Positions 23,749 through 34,246 of a stretch of DNA of 64,000 nucleotides are shown here, in pieces (the first letter of the stretch is position 1; every line of letters starts with the position of its first letter). This DNA is from Symsagittifera roscoffensis (taxonomy: Eukaryota; Xenacoelomorpha; Acoela; Convolutidae). The stretch is from assembly GCF_963678635.1 (NCBI RefSeq), contig NC_087071.1, forward strand, positions 23,198,013 through 23,262,012, given 5' to 3'. A program made the translations under genes and the position numbers. The notes below the pieces were generated by a model. That model had not been told where the DNA came from. It searched no databases and saw only the letters and a list, made by a program, of their open reading frames with translations.

Positions 23749-24855
23749 ATGGCGAACGTAGTAGCATAACCAGATTTAGCTCTCGAAAAGTTTACCGGCT
23801 TAGATCCAAATGAAGATGCAAGAGATTTTCTTGATATAGAATTAAAAAAGATGGCATTTTCTCTTGGCACTAGACCGGCAGACGCAGGCCACGATCAGGA
23901 TGCATACAATAATAGACAAGGAGCCTTATTGGTTCAGTTTTAAGAGGTCCAGCCGCTCAATGATATCAGGGATTAGCAGCAAATTTACCGTGGAATGATA
24001 TAAGAGATCAGTTCATAGATATATTCACTTATAATAAGGATAAGTATAGAAGACGAATAGAAAAAGAAAACATAAAAAGGCAACCTGAGGAATTTATCAA
24101 AAATTACATACACAGATTAAACACCGCAGAAGATCGTGAAAGCCTAATCCAATGTTAATGATGATCAAAGAACTGCAAAAAAATGGAATTCTTTGAACGC
24201 GGCTTAAATCCGCCAGGCTTAAAACAAAAGGCGCACCAATTCCTAATTGAGAATCCACTCGCAACTTGGCAACAATTAAAAGATTATATTGCTACAAAAG
24301 ACTTACGTTTTACAAAAAGTAGTGAGATTATTGGAACAGCATCCAGTAGCATAGATAATAAATTGGAAATAGGGGGAATAAAGGATCAACTTAAAGAGTT
24401 AACAGGACTAATAAAGGATCATAAAATAAACGCAGCTTATAATCCAGATGAACATCGAAACAAACAAAATAACCCAATGTTTTGCAACTGATGTTGCATT
24501 TCAGGTCACACAATAAGCCATTGCTTTAAATATAACGATCGTCAGGAGAAAAATTATGACTCGCTTCAAATAAGAGAGAATGCAAACAGAAATTTTCATA
24601 AACATAGCTGTAGGTCTAAAGTAGACAACATTTTCATTGATATAAGTCCCCAACAAGAATTCACTTCTCAACAAGAAAGTTCTCAATCGCGTGACAAGTC
24701 GAATAGAAAAAAACCTTTTAACGAAAATAACGATTATCATTCACCTACCAGATCCACAACTTTAGTGATGATGACATTTCATGACACTATACCAATAATG
24801 AGTGTGAACTTGTGAATTTGAAATAGATCAGTCTCCATCTGAACCAAAAACACAA
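23749..24855 (+). pseudogene. Broken gag of the LTR element (gypsy-like)
   Basis: From ATG at 23749 the frame reads MANVVA, stop, then PDLALEKFTGLDPNEDARDF, a gag capsid-type start. After a frameshift near 23937 it continues with LANLPWNDIRDQFIDIF and RQPEEFIKNYIHRL, typical capsid helices, and then the open segment 24183-24491. At 24483-24523 a CCHC zinc knuckle can be read (FCN-stop-CCISGHTISHC, spacing C-2-C-4-H-4-C) with TGA inside the first loop. Single stops and at least two shifts make it non-functional. The retrotransposon assignment rests on the knuckle, the capsid helices and the protease that follows. Confidence 0.7.
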
Positions 24856-25299
24856 TTGTATAATAACTTCTATCAACATCCCGTCGGAGACAAAAATAAA
24901 AATAATGGTATGGAAACCCAGTTTTTACTAGAAACTGGAGCAACATGTTCGCTTATTAAATTTGGCAGCTATGAAAAATATTGTAAAATACAACCTCTAC
25001 AGCTGAATAAATCTAGATCAAACACAGTTGCTGTTAATAGAGAAAAAATTAAACTTATAGGTTATACTATTTTTGACTCAATTTTTGGTACTAAGACTGA
25101 TTATCCGATGAAAATTAAAGAATGGATTTCAGCCAAGGACGGATGCAATCTAAAGGTATTAGGAATGTATTTCATTTCTCAACTTATTAAATCAATAAAT
25201 TTTTCAAATTCCAAATTACCCAGATATAACAGTTCCTATCAGTATTATAAGAATCAAAAATTATCCATATCTGAGCTTTTATCAAAGTGTACTTCTTGA
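24856..25299 (+). pseudogene. Retropepsin-like protease of the LTR element
   Basis: A 147-codon open segment holds TQFLLETGATCSLI, the active-site loop of an aspartic retropepsin with Glu where Asp is required. LKVLGMYFISQL further on matches the hydrophobic ILGxDFL strand. The Asp-to-Glu change would be expected to abolish activity. The segment lies directly downstream of the gag zinc knuckle, as in gypsy-type elements. Confidence 0.65.
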
Positions 25300-26999
25300 T
25301 TAAAAATATAAATATTGCACCAAAATCATCCTGCGTGAATCAATTTCTCCAGCAGGCGTAGTTTTCAAAATAGGAAAATCGTTTAGAATTGATATGTCTT
25401 TGGAACAAAAAAGCATTATAGCGTATAGTACAGATTGTAAGTATGAACAAAAGTCAATACCTATCGTACTCAAAAAAATCCAGAAAATTAAAAGTAATTA
25501 TAAGCAAAGGTCCAATAGGACAAACGTTTGAAACAATAGAAGCAAAATGAAGCTCTTTTTTAATTTGAAACAACTTTTATTGTAACTTTTATAAAAGCTT
25601 GTATAACCCTTAACAATTTGTGAAGTTTTCCGAATTTTTTGTATACTGAACAGTAAATTTAAATTATTTTTACTGAAAAATCAAAATTTGAGTGTTCCTT
25701 ATTTTTTCTGTATGTCATTAATCAAGCTTTTTTTGTGTGCTTCTGTTTGTGTTTTCTGTTGAAGCAATTGCGAAAAGCATAAAACTTACTGAAGAAAAAC
25801 TCTCAAATTGAAAAAAAAAATTCTTGTGTATAAAAAAAAATGAAATACTAAAAAAACTACATTGAATAACGGTTCTGTATAAATTTCAACAACATATGCC
25901 AAACAATGCGTAGACACGGATTAAAGTCTTAACCGATATCTAAAACAGTCAATTACGCCAATAGTTTTTGACCATCCTCAAAATCTAATAAAGATAGATG
26001 GATCGGAACCCAATGGCTAAGACAAAAAAAATGTATTCGAATTCAATAAATTTGCTACAAACTTGCAAAAGGCCAGGAGTTTGAAATAACGCAACTTTAC
26101 GAGTCAACAATAATTTCATTTTCAGGCACTTTTATCACTGAAAAATCAGTATTACACTGAGGGAATGCAAAATTACCCTACACACAATGACGAGAATTAA
26201 TAGAGTGAAAACTTTGATGAAAGAACTAGCCAGTGTAAAAATGTATCAAACTTATTTCTGCGAAGTTAATTAGCACCATCGGATTCCTCTTAGGGCCCAA
26301 GTAGGGACCGATGAAAATAATTATTAGCCTCAACTTTCAAGTTACAAAGTGCAACTAGGGAAAAATTATTTCTTTCTTTTTCATCAAATTGAGTATGTTT
26401 TTACCAATATTCATTATCATAAAATGGGCGAACAAACTTTTTCGACCCAAATTTCCACAGGTTTATACCAGCATTTGTTGGTGGCTTTATGTAGTCTTTT
26501 GAAACCGATGGTACCATATTCTTTCATCCAGCGCAAAAAGTTGTTGGTGGCTGTACGCAGCCTTTGAGACTCTCATGATTCGCTCCTCAAAAATTTGGCT
26601 AAATTGTTAATTCGGTAGTTTAGAATCCACAACACGCAGGCATTTATACCCTTGAATACAACAGATTTTCAAAAACAATACTTTGAAAATTGGACCGCAT
26701 CATTATCATGATTGTCTACTTTAAATTTTTACATCATAAAAATCAGGACGAAATTTTCTTTACTTAAGATGTGAGCATGGATTGATACAAGTGTTTACAT
26801 CCGAAGAGAAACTATTAATGCCCAAACTTCCATTCTTGCTTTAGCTACATAAGTTTAATATTTGAACTTAATTCAGTTTTTTCAAATGCTTCATTTATTT
26901 TTTTCCTGTGGTTATTGAACACCATGATTGTTATTCTTCATTTGTTTTCCGTGATGGGTTTGTGTGAAATCACAAGATTGTGCTTTCCACCTTCAATAT
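25300..26999 (+). other. Decayed pol region, no domain recovered
   Basis: Fragments of open plus-strand frame occur (about 25340-25540 and 25920-26280, with phrases such as VFDHPQNLIKIDGSEPNG). They could be pol remnants, but no RT, RNase H or integrase motif can be named. A short repeat of TTGGTGGCT lies near 26478-26550. No other gene seen. Confidence 0.35.
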
Positions 27000-27540
27000 A
27001 AAAAATTCCTCCCATCTGCACCCCAGCTGGTCAAGGCCGGGGGTAATGTTCTGACTTTATCAAATCAAAAGAACTAATTCAAACGAAATGAAAGACACCA
27101 CCGGGATCCCGTTCTACCTTTCCGAGGTAGCAGTGGTGGTCATGACGCTACAATCTGCACAGTTTTGCTTCTGATTCTACGCACCGGGACAAAGCCAACA
27201 CGACTTGGCGGCTTGGGCTTTGACCCACGAGTATCGGTTCTTCACATAACAGTGATTGATCATTGATTTTCTAACCGAGCACCGATAGGAGCAGAGCGGT
27301 CACTTTAGCACCTCATCACCTGTGCTAGTGTCGTGGTTTGATGCGAAGGATTGCCGACTCAGTTGTGGTGCTGAGACGGTCGGTTTTGATGCGCTGATCA
27401 GTTTCACATGCGGGTGACAGTTTTGCATGTGCTTTGTCCAACTGCTGACATGTCTTGTTACAGTCGGACAGAGGGCAGTCGAATTGGACCCATCGCAGCT
27501 GGACTGCTGGGGGGTTTCTACAGTTTTTTCAATTCCTTTA

Positions 27541-27918
27541 ATAGTTACAGACTTTCAGTTCCTTTTTCAGTTTCAATTTCACTAGCGGAGATCTGGACCG
27601 AGGGTTCTGAATGATTATTTCTGAGATGCCTGTACATATCTTCTTTGCTATAAAACATTCTACCACAGTTTTCATTTGCACATTGAACTCTTTGCGACCT
27701 TTAAACTCCCCACCGTCTGTGAACTTAAGTTTGATTGTTGGATTGTGCAACCAGTTATCCTGGTCACACTTAGTCTTGAGCCAGTGGTTGTCAAGATCAG
27801 CTCTATGCTGTCGATTCCAATCTTTTTGCCAAACTTTAGCATCTTCAAGTAGATCATTCAAGCTATAGACCCCGTTTTTTTTAAAGGAAGCATAAAATTG
27901 AACCCTTCTCCTGCATAG
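27541..27918 (-). pseudogene. LINE C-terminal region
   Basis: The 107-codon frame at 27538-27861 (MNDLLEDAKVWQKDWNRQHR...) continues the RT polyprotein after a break. It lies immediately downstream of the RT thumb in the same orientation and has no named domain. Confidence 0.5.
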
Positions 27919-28869
27919 TTAATGTGCGACTGGCGTTGTTTTTACTTTTGCATTCAATTCCTCTGGTTTCATTTCATTTCTATATTCTAGCCTGAGACAC
28001 ATTCTTTTAGCGCGGGGTATAATCGCTTCTAATCTACCAAGATCTGTGCATCGGTTGAAAAGGGTCTCTAAGCCGTATAGCAGGACAGGCTTTAGGAATG
28101 TCTCAATGAGGAGACCCTTGTTCTTTAGTGTCAACCTTTTAGACACCAAGGCCGTTCGAAGACGTAACATTGCTATACTTGTCTCAGAATTGCGAGCGCT
28201 GATAGCCTTGTCAGTGCTCCCATCAGATGCTCTGATGCTGCCGAGGCACTCAAAGTGATTGACCTGTTCAACCTGTTCACTGAGTACATTGATAGGAACT
28301 ATAGTATTGTCTTTGGTGTTAATAACAATTCTTTTAGTTTTCTCGAAAGAGATTTCTAAATGAGCCAATCCAAAAGCTATTGCCATCTCGATCAGCGACT
28401 TGGTAGCATTTGCCTGATTGTCAGAGATCAAAGCCAGATCATCAGCGTATGCAAAGTTTCTTTTCTCTCCACTGGTCTTACTTAGAAGGAATTCAAAAAG
28501 GATGATAAACAACAATGATCCTAAAACGCACCTTTGCCTCACCCCCCTGTTCACGTCAAAGGTATTATCCTTTTCAAGTTTGCCGATGGGTTTGGCGTAT
28601 AGCGCTTCAATCAAACTGATTATATCTCCTGGGATTCCAAAATCCCTTAGGGCGATAAACAGCACTTCCCTGTCAACTGAATCAAAAGCCTTCTTCAGGT
28701 CGATGAAAATCATACAAAGAGGTTGATGGTTTTCAATCCTTCTTTGCAGCAAACATGTAATTGCCAAGATAGCTTGGCCCGTTGACATGAGGCTTCGGAA
28801 CCCAAATTGATAAGGTGAGATCTTGGGCAGCTGCTTATTCACCCTATTTGCAATCACCTTTGCGAACAC
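27919..28869 (-). pseudogene. LINE reverse transcriptase core, 316 codons open
   Basis: This open segment has RT motifs in order: QFGFRSLMSTGQAILAI, MIFIDLKKAFDSVDREVLF (first catalytic Asp), GVRQRCVLGSLLF (usual GVRQGCVLSPLLF, two changes), and FAYADDLALISD (YADD box with both Asp). Then VNHFECLGSIRASDGS and LLYGLETL mark the thumb. It is the best-preserved piece of the element, but it lacks an intact upstream part. Confidence 0.85.
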
Positions 28870-28980
28870 TTTGTCAACTTGGTCAAGAAGGAAAAAACTC
28901 GATTCTGTTCTGCTTCCTTTCTTGAACAGATTGAGTACTACCGCGTCCCTCCAAGTTTGGGGAACGTTCCCAGGATCAAG

Positions 28981-29837
28981 CTAGATATCAGTGAAAATCT
29001 TTGTGAGAGGCTTGAGAATTTTCTTCTCGAGCAACTTTAGAAAGTCACTGGTGATCTGACTCTCGCCGGGAGCCTTGCCCGCGTTGATTTCTCTCAAGGC
29101 TTGTAGTACCTCTGCTCCTTTAGGGGGTCCACTATCCGCACCTGGAAGTGACCTTTCAACAATTTTTTTACTCGCCGGTCTGTTCGTAAACAGATTCTCA
29201 TAATGCCTTTGAAACTTCACATTAGTGACTTCACCTTTGCTCCTTCTCTCCAACCAACTCAGGCGAACACTCCTAAAAGCCTCTTGCAACACCTTAATCG
29301 CTTCACGCGTTTGTCCGAGGACGTGCTTGTCTTGAAATCCTTCTAGGCCACTCTATAACATCTCATTTTGGGCAAACTTCCTCAACTTGTTGCACTTCAA
29401 GTTTAGCCTTTTTCTTGTTGCAACCAATTCGTCAATTCTGTTGTTTAGAACCTAACGGTGTACACTTCTCCTTTCTTTAAATACCAAATGTTGTTCAGTA
29501 TTTAAATACTAAAAGATTGTACCCTCTTTTTCCTCAGGTTCCGGAACCGGTAACCTGGCATGGACATTGTACACCAACTCCTTATGAGTTCTATTGAACC
29601 TCTCAATGGAGTCAGTGTGGGACAAGCGGTTATCTGATGTTAGGAACGAGCGACCTTGGGCCGATTTCAGACAGGTATTGATTTTGGACCGTAGTCCAGG
29701 AGACTTTCTTTTTAAGCTTTTTCTGAGAAAGCTTTCACCATCAAACGCCATTTTGCCTGGTTCTTTCGGAGGTAAGATCGCGCCTACAAGTTCAGCATGA
29801 TCTGAGTGATGCCCGGTACTACCTACCCAGCTAGTTT
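28981..29837 (-). pseudogene. LINE linker and start of RT
   Basis: The fragment at 28981-29292 contains EVLQALREINAGKAPGESQI, the conserved segment preceding the RT fingers (usually LKxGKAPGxDxI), and FKRHYENLF-type sequence just before it. The region 29300-29840 is broken linker. Confidence 0.65.
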
Positions 29838-30604
29838 TCATATAATTCTCCAGATCGTGTTACGATCGGACAAGATATAATCGATGACTGCACCTGAGCC
29901 TCTGGGGTGACGCCACGTTGTAAGCCTACTTAAAAGTTTCTTGAATAACGTGTTCACGGTTTTTAAATCGTGTGTCGAACAAAACTGCAGCAATTTCTCA
30001 CCTTTTGAGTTTGTTTCTTGGTAGGCAGACCAGGCTCCAGCTAGTGGTCTCATTTCGGTCAATTGCTCCTTACTGATTCTCGCATTCAAATCAGTGAATA
30101 TCAGAATATGAGATCCAACTTTACGACTGGGGATGCCGTCTTTCATTACTCTGAAGAGATCAGCGTAGAAGCAATCACCCACTTTTCACCTCTTTCATCA
30201 TCAGGGTTAGTGGTACTGTAACAAACGACTATTTTAAACGACTCACTTTTGATGCGACTTCTCAACCAGGCTACCATAACTCGATCACTTTGGCACCTGA
30301 AACTGGCTAGTTTCATTTTCAACGAATTGAAAATGAGAGCAATCCCGTTTCTACCTTTTCTCTGGGGGTCGCTCGCGCACACAATAGCGTAGTTTCTACC
30401 AAGATCAGAGACTTCGTCGCTATTTAAGCGGGTCTCTCATAATCCCAGGGCATCAAAATGCCGCTCAAGTATCATTTGCTCTAACTCGTCTCCTTCCAAC
30501 CCCCTAAGGGTTCTACAATTCCAATGTCTGAATTTCCACAGTTGCTGTCTAACTAAAACATTGTTTCGGGCCGGTCGCTCCTGTTTCCGAATGGTTTCTC
30601 TCAT
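29838..30604 (-). pseudogene. LINE endonuclease domain
   Basis: The start MRETIRKQERPARNN is followed by WKFRHWNCRTLRGLEGDELE, the usual opening of an APE-type endonuclease. It continues with GRNGIALIF and KIVVCYSTTNPDDERG. The catalytic region ILIFTDLNARI carries the Asp-x-Asn of the family motif (GDxNA). SGAVIDYILSDRN matches the C-terminal DYIL/DH region. It is split by one TGA and a frame change near 30170. Confidence 0.75.
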
Positions 30605-30612
30605 TGGTTTGA

Positions 30613-32316
30613 ATGTATGTAGTTTTGGAATGTATGTTGTTGTGGAATGCTCAAATATTGTGGGCTAGATGTTCTAGATTTCTCTTCAATACTTACAGAG
30701 GCTTCGCGTCGCTTTTCGTTGCTGGCGCCGATGAAGTGATATACAGTAGGGAAGGAACCACACAGAGAGACCCACTGGCAATGTTCTTCTATGGTGTTTC
30801 ACTTCTTCCCCTGATTCGGAAGTTAAAAGATCCGAACAATATGTTACAAAGCTGGTATGCTGATGATTCTGCGGCCATAGCAAATCTCAAAAAATTGGAG
30901 ATATGGCTCAAAAACTTGATTGAGGAAGGTCCCGCCTTCGGTTACTTTCCAGAGCCTTCCAAAAGTTTTCTGTTTGTCGATAAACAATATGCTGAAGAAG
31001 CGCATCACATATTTGACAAGTACTCTATTACTTTACGGGAAGGGAAGAGGTTTTTTAGCGGTTTCATTGGAGACGGAAATGAGAAGGACATCTAACTGGA
31101 AAAGAAAGAACTTGAATGGGTGGACAAAATTGAGAATTTTTCTTTTGTGGCAAAAATAGAACCACAATGTGCTTTATCAGGACTGGCTAAGTCCCTACAA
31201 GCTGAATGGAATTTTTCCCATCGTGTTTTGGGTGGTTCTAGTCAACCTTTTCAACCACTAGAGAACCTTCTGATGGAAAAATTCTTGCCTGCGATACTTG
31301 GAATTTTGTCGATTTCATCAATGGAGAGACGTGTCTTTTGTTTGCCAGCAAGAAAGGGTGGTCTTGGAGTGTCTAACCCAATCAGTTTCGCTGATGAGTC
31401 TTACAACACGTCATGGGAAGCAGTTACGGTTCTTTATGATGCTATTGCTGATCAGCACGGTTTTTCCCACGAAGATCACAGAAAGGAAATGTCTCGATCA
31501 CGGAAAAAACATCATCGAATTTTGGAAGAAAAACATGAAGAGTTGTTGGGGGAGTTATTGAATGAGCTACCAGCAGACCAAGTTCGCGCAGTAAAAAGAA
31601 TCCATGAAGGAAGCTTGTCTGCCTGGCTGACAGCGTTACCGGTTGCTGCAGAAAACTTTGATCTTTTGGAAGTGGAGTTTCGGGATGCATTGAGTATCCG
31701 GTATAACAAAAACTTGAACGCTTCGCCAACTTTTTGTGATGGTGTCCTGTCACCATTCACCCTACAGCATGGGTTAGCGTTCAAAAAAGGTGGTCTCTTA
31801 ACTTTACGGCACAATGAGATGAGGGATGCTGTAGGCGACATAGCTTCTTTAGTGTGGAAGGATGTACAGAGAGAGCCTGCTATTAGAGAATACAACCCGC
31901 AAGATGAGACATCCGATTTAATTGCAGATTTGTTTTGTCGTGGTGCTTAAGTTAGACAGGGAGGAGCGTCTTTTGATATTCGTGTTCCTGACACCGACGC
32001 CATCTCCTATCAGAACAGAAGCCCCATGAGTGTTTTGCACTCAGAAGAGGTTGAGAAAAAGACAAAATATTCAGACGCGTGTCAGGAAAGACATCTTTCT
32101 TTCACTCTTCTTGTCGTGTCTGCTCCAGAATTTGCAAGTTTCCTTCGGAGAATAGGAGAAGCATTATCTACCAAGTGGGAGAAACACTATAGTAAAACAA
32201 TGAACTGGGTGAAGTGCCGGCTGTCTTTTGCCGTGCTCCGTGCTTCCAGTGTGTTATTCCGAGGCACAAGGACCAAGTGGAGGAGTCTTGGCTCAGACCA
32301 TGATTTCTTAACCTAG
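30613..32316 (+). pseudogene. 5'-truncated LINE-type reverse transcriptase, one frame with two stops
   Basis: A plus-strand frame carries FNTYRGFASLFVAGADEVIY, SREGTTQRDPLAM (usual GTTQGDPLAM), SWYADDSAAIANLKKLEIW (YADD box intact), GPAFGYFPEPSKSFLFV, CLPARKGGLGVSNP and, near the end, SFDIRVPDTDAISYQN. This combination is typical of a family of RTs spread in invertebrate genomes. From 30613 to 32316 the frame is unbroken except for TAA at 31093 and TAA at 31948. The first RT motifs are missing, so the copy is 5'-truncated. It faces the minus-strand LINE head to head at about 30605. Confidence 0.8.
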
Positions 32317-32780
32317 AGAAATAATTACGGATGTTCTACAATGAAGAGAAATTGGCTAGCAATGTGCAGACTCTGCTAGTAAGGTAAAACGTGGACCTAA
32401 GCGAAACAAAGTGTTGAAAAAATGAACCAAAAAGATAATTGACTGATTTTAAAAAAGTTTTTCTACAGGTATGGCTTACTGGACCGTATTACCCAACCTC
32501 TGTTAACCACCGAGTAGGCGTTTTGCACTTCAATCGCTAGCCGTGTACAGACATTTCTGGTTGTCCTTGTAACCACCGAGTAGGCGTTTTGCACTTCAAT
32601 CGCTAGCCGTGTACAGACATTTCTGGTTGTCAGGGAGGTACACGTTGCCCGGGATCCACCGCTAGGAGGTGACTGTTTGACTGTGGACCCCTGTAAAATT
32701 TTATATATAAACTTTTCTACTTTTATAAATGTCCTTGTCATTCAATTTTCATAATAAACCTTAGTATCCCAATGTAAATC
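32317..32780 (+). other. 3' tail of the plus-strand LINE fragment
   Basis: Untranslated tail after the last stop. It includes a 66-bp tandem pair and ends in AT-rich sequence with ATAATAAACC near 32750. The shadow ORF on the other strand repeats with the pair and is not a gene. Confidence 0.5.
32507..32638. repeat. 66-bp tandem duplication
   Basis: Two essentially identical copies of a unit beginning TAACCACCGAGTAGGCG and ending TTTCTGGTTGTC lie side by side within the LINE 3' tail. Confidence 0.85.
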
Positions 32781-32812
32781 GTGATTTTGACTATTTTACT
32801 CATTTCATACTG

Positions 32813-33181
32813 ATGTTTAGCAAAATGGAATATGCTCCAATCATGAATTGGAACTGCAGAAATGCCGACCCTGCACCCGAGCAGTTCAAAAGCAATTTGC
32901 CTCTTGAAAAGAAGAGGCAATTGAAATCGTTAGTAAAATCTAGTATGTCATTTGACGACGGGTTTAACAAAGACCCCAGAAACTTCCCCAGGCTGAAGCA
33001 AAGATTGGTAATACAAAAGGACAGAAGTAAAATTGGAAACGGTGAACCCCCAATTTATAACCAGTTCAAATTATTCAATAAAACAGAGCTGAAGCCGTTG
33101 AAAAGTGCCATCCTTCATAGAAGTCGTCAACTTGACGACAATGGAAAAGTGATTTTGACTATTTTACTCATTTTATACTGA
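32813..33181 (+). CDS. Copy 1 of triplicated 122-residue ORF
   Basis: The ORF encodes a hydrophilic basic protein (MFSKMEYAPIMNWNCRNADP at the start; PRLKQRLVIQKDRSKIG in the middle). Its stop TGA overlaps the ATG of copy 2 as TGATG, an arrangement created by the tandem junction. The last ten residues (VILTILLILY) come from translating the junction and are hydrophobic, unlike the single-copy ending. It sits in plus orientation between the LINE tail and the right LTR, where some LTR elements carry an extra 3' ORF. No known domain is recognised. Whether it is expressed cannot be judged. Confidence 0.45.
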   Translation: MFSKMEYAPIMNWNCRNADPAPEQFKSNLPLEKKRQLKSLVKSSMSFDDGFNKDPRNFPRLKQRLVIQKDRSKIGNGEPPIYNQFKLFNKTELKPLKSAILHRSRQLDDNGKVILTILLILY

Positions 33182-33549
33182 TGTTTAGCAAAATGGAATA
33201 TGATCCAATCATGAATTGGAACTGCAGAAATGCCGACCCTGCACCCGAGCAGTTCAAAAGCAATTTGCCTCTTGAAAAGAAGAGGCAATTGAAATCGTTA
33301 GTAAAATCTAGTATGTCATTTGACGACGGGTTTAACAAAGACCCCAGAAACTTCCCCAGGCTGAAGCAAAGATTGGTAATACAAAAGGACAGAAGTAAAA
33401 TTGGAAACGGTGAACCCCCAAATTATAACCAGTTCAAATTATTCAATAAAACAGAGCTGAAGCCGTTGAAAAGTGCCATCCTTCATAGAAGTCGTCAACT
33501 TGACGACAATGGAAAAGTGATTTTGACTATTTTACTCATTTTATACTGA
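33181..33549 (+). CDS. Copy 2 of triplicated 122-residue ORF
   Basis: Almost identical to copy 1: Ala-to-Asp at residue 8 and Ile-to-Asn near residue 81. It again ends in the junction-derived hydrophobic tail, with its stop overlapping the start of copy 3. The intact frame in all copies implies recent duplication; it does not by itself prove selection. Confidence 0.45.
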   Translation: MFSKMEYDPIMNWNCRNADPAPEQFKSNLPLEKKRQLKSLVKSSMSFDDGFNKDPRNFPRLKQRLVIQKDRSKIGNGEPPNYNQFKLFNKTELKPLKSAILHRSRQLDDNGKVILTILLILY

Positions 33550-33902
33550 TGTTTAGCAAAATGGAATATGATCCAATCATGAATTGGAACTGCAGAAATG
33601 CCGACCCTGCACCCGAGCAGTTCAAAAGCAATTTGCCTCCTGAAAAGAAGAGGCAATTGAAATCGTTAGTAAAATCTAGTATGTCATTTGACGACGGGTT
33701 TAACAAAGACCCCAGAAACTTCCCCAGGCTGAAGCAAAGGTTGGTAATACAAAAGGACAGAAGTAAAATTGGAAACGGTGAACCCCCAATTTATAACCAG
33801 TTCAAATTATTCAATAAAACAGAGCTACAGCCGTTGAAAAGTGCCAACCTTTATAGAAGTCGTCAACTTGACGACAATGGAAAAGGCAATGATGCCGATT
33901 GA
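33549..33902 (+). CDS. Copy 3 of the triplicated ORF, with the original ending
   Basis: This copy differs at several residues (Leu-to-Pro near 31, Lys-to-Gln, and changes in the SAILHRS segment, which reads SANLYRS). It ends DDNGKGNDAD, which is not junction-derived, so it likely keeps the ancestral C-terminus of 117 residues. The next plus-strand frame (33899-34246) follows with a 4-bp overlap, in another frame. Confidence 0.5.
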   Translation: MFSKMEYDPIMNWNCRNADPAPEQFKSNLPPEKKRQLKSLVKSSMSFDDGFNKDPRNFPRLKQRLVIQKDRSKIGNGEPPIYNQFKLFNKTELQPLKSANLYRSRQLDDNGKGNDAD

Positions 33903-34246
33903 ATTTGCATCGTTGCCTAACTCAGCCAGAAGTTGTGATAAAGGAAGAAACCAATTTCTGGAAAACCAAGAAAAGCGTAGAACAAGGTTATAATTTGAAA
34001 GCAGGGGCACCTCAGCTAACCATCCCATATGAGGGAAAAACTCCTTCCCCAAATCAACTAAAACCAAATCAAAACGAGAGAGACGAATTCAAAGAAATTA
34101 CAGATGGGATAAACAGACTGACAACTAAGAATAAAACGGATAAAAAGAAGATCGTCAAAATACGGTAGAAACTAGAGGCTTCATTGAGGAAGAAAGCGAT
34201 CCTCAGAGCTTACAACGTTGAGCTAGAAGCTGGAAAGAAACTCTAG
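33899..34246 (+). pseudogene. Continuation ORF after the triplicated unit, one internal stop
   Basis: Just past the copy-3 stop a different frame runs open with CLTQPEVVIKEETNFWKTKK, then GAPQLTIPYEGKTPSPNQLK, a lysine-rich segment KNKTDKKKIVKIR, a TAG at 34166, and KLEASLRKKAILRAYNVELE before a final stop at about 34244. Composition matches the upstream ORF (Lys, Gln, Asn rich). The two frames may be a single protein broken by a shift, or overlapping frames of an element. It ends about 170 bp before the right LTR. Confidence 0.4.

Larger units (their letters stand above)
27000..30604 (-). mobile_element. Non-LTR retrotransposon (APE-type LINE), near full length, decayed
   Basis: On the minus strand an endonuclease followed by a reverse transcriptase and a C-terminal region can be read from 30604 to about 27541, a ~3.06-kb coding span, with a GC-richer 3' tail to about 27000. 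Order and size fit an apurinic-endonuclease LINE. Stops (for example TGA after FDALGL, TAG before LDPGNVPQTW) and shifts break it. The catalytic RT box is intact. It lies inside the LTR-bounded region in the opposite orientation. Confidence 0.85.
32781..33884. repeat. Exact three-copy tandem array, 368-bp unit
   Basis: Units start at 32781, 33149 and 33517, each beginning GTGATTTTGACTATTTTACT and ending ..CAATGGAAAA. Units 1 and 2 differ at only a few positions, unit 3 at several more. 368 is not a multiple of three, so the reading frame shifts by two bases per unit, and each unit carries its own start and stop. Sequence similarity ends abruptly at 33884. Confidence 0.95.

Noticed and set aside
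23749-24530. Alternative genetic code with TGA read as Trp
   Set aside because: Two TGA codons fall at likely Trp or loop positions, but the same gag also has TAA and frameshifts, and other ORFs in the window end with TGA (for example the triplicated ORF), so ordinary decay explains it.
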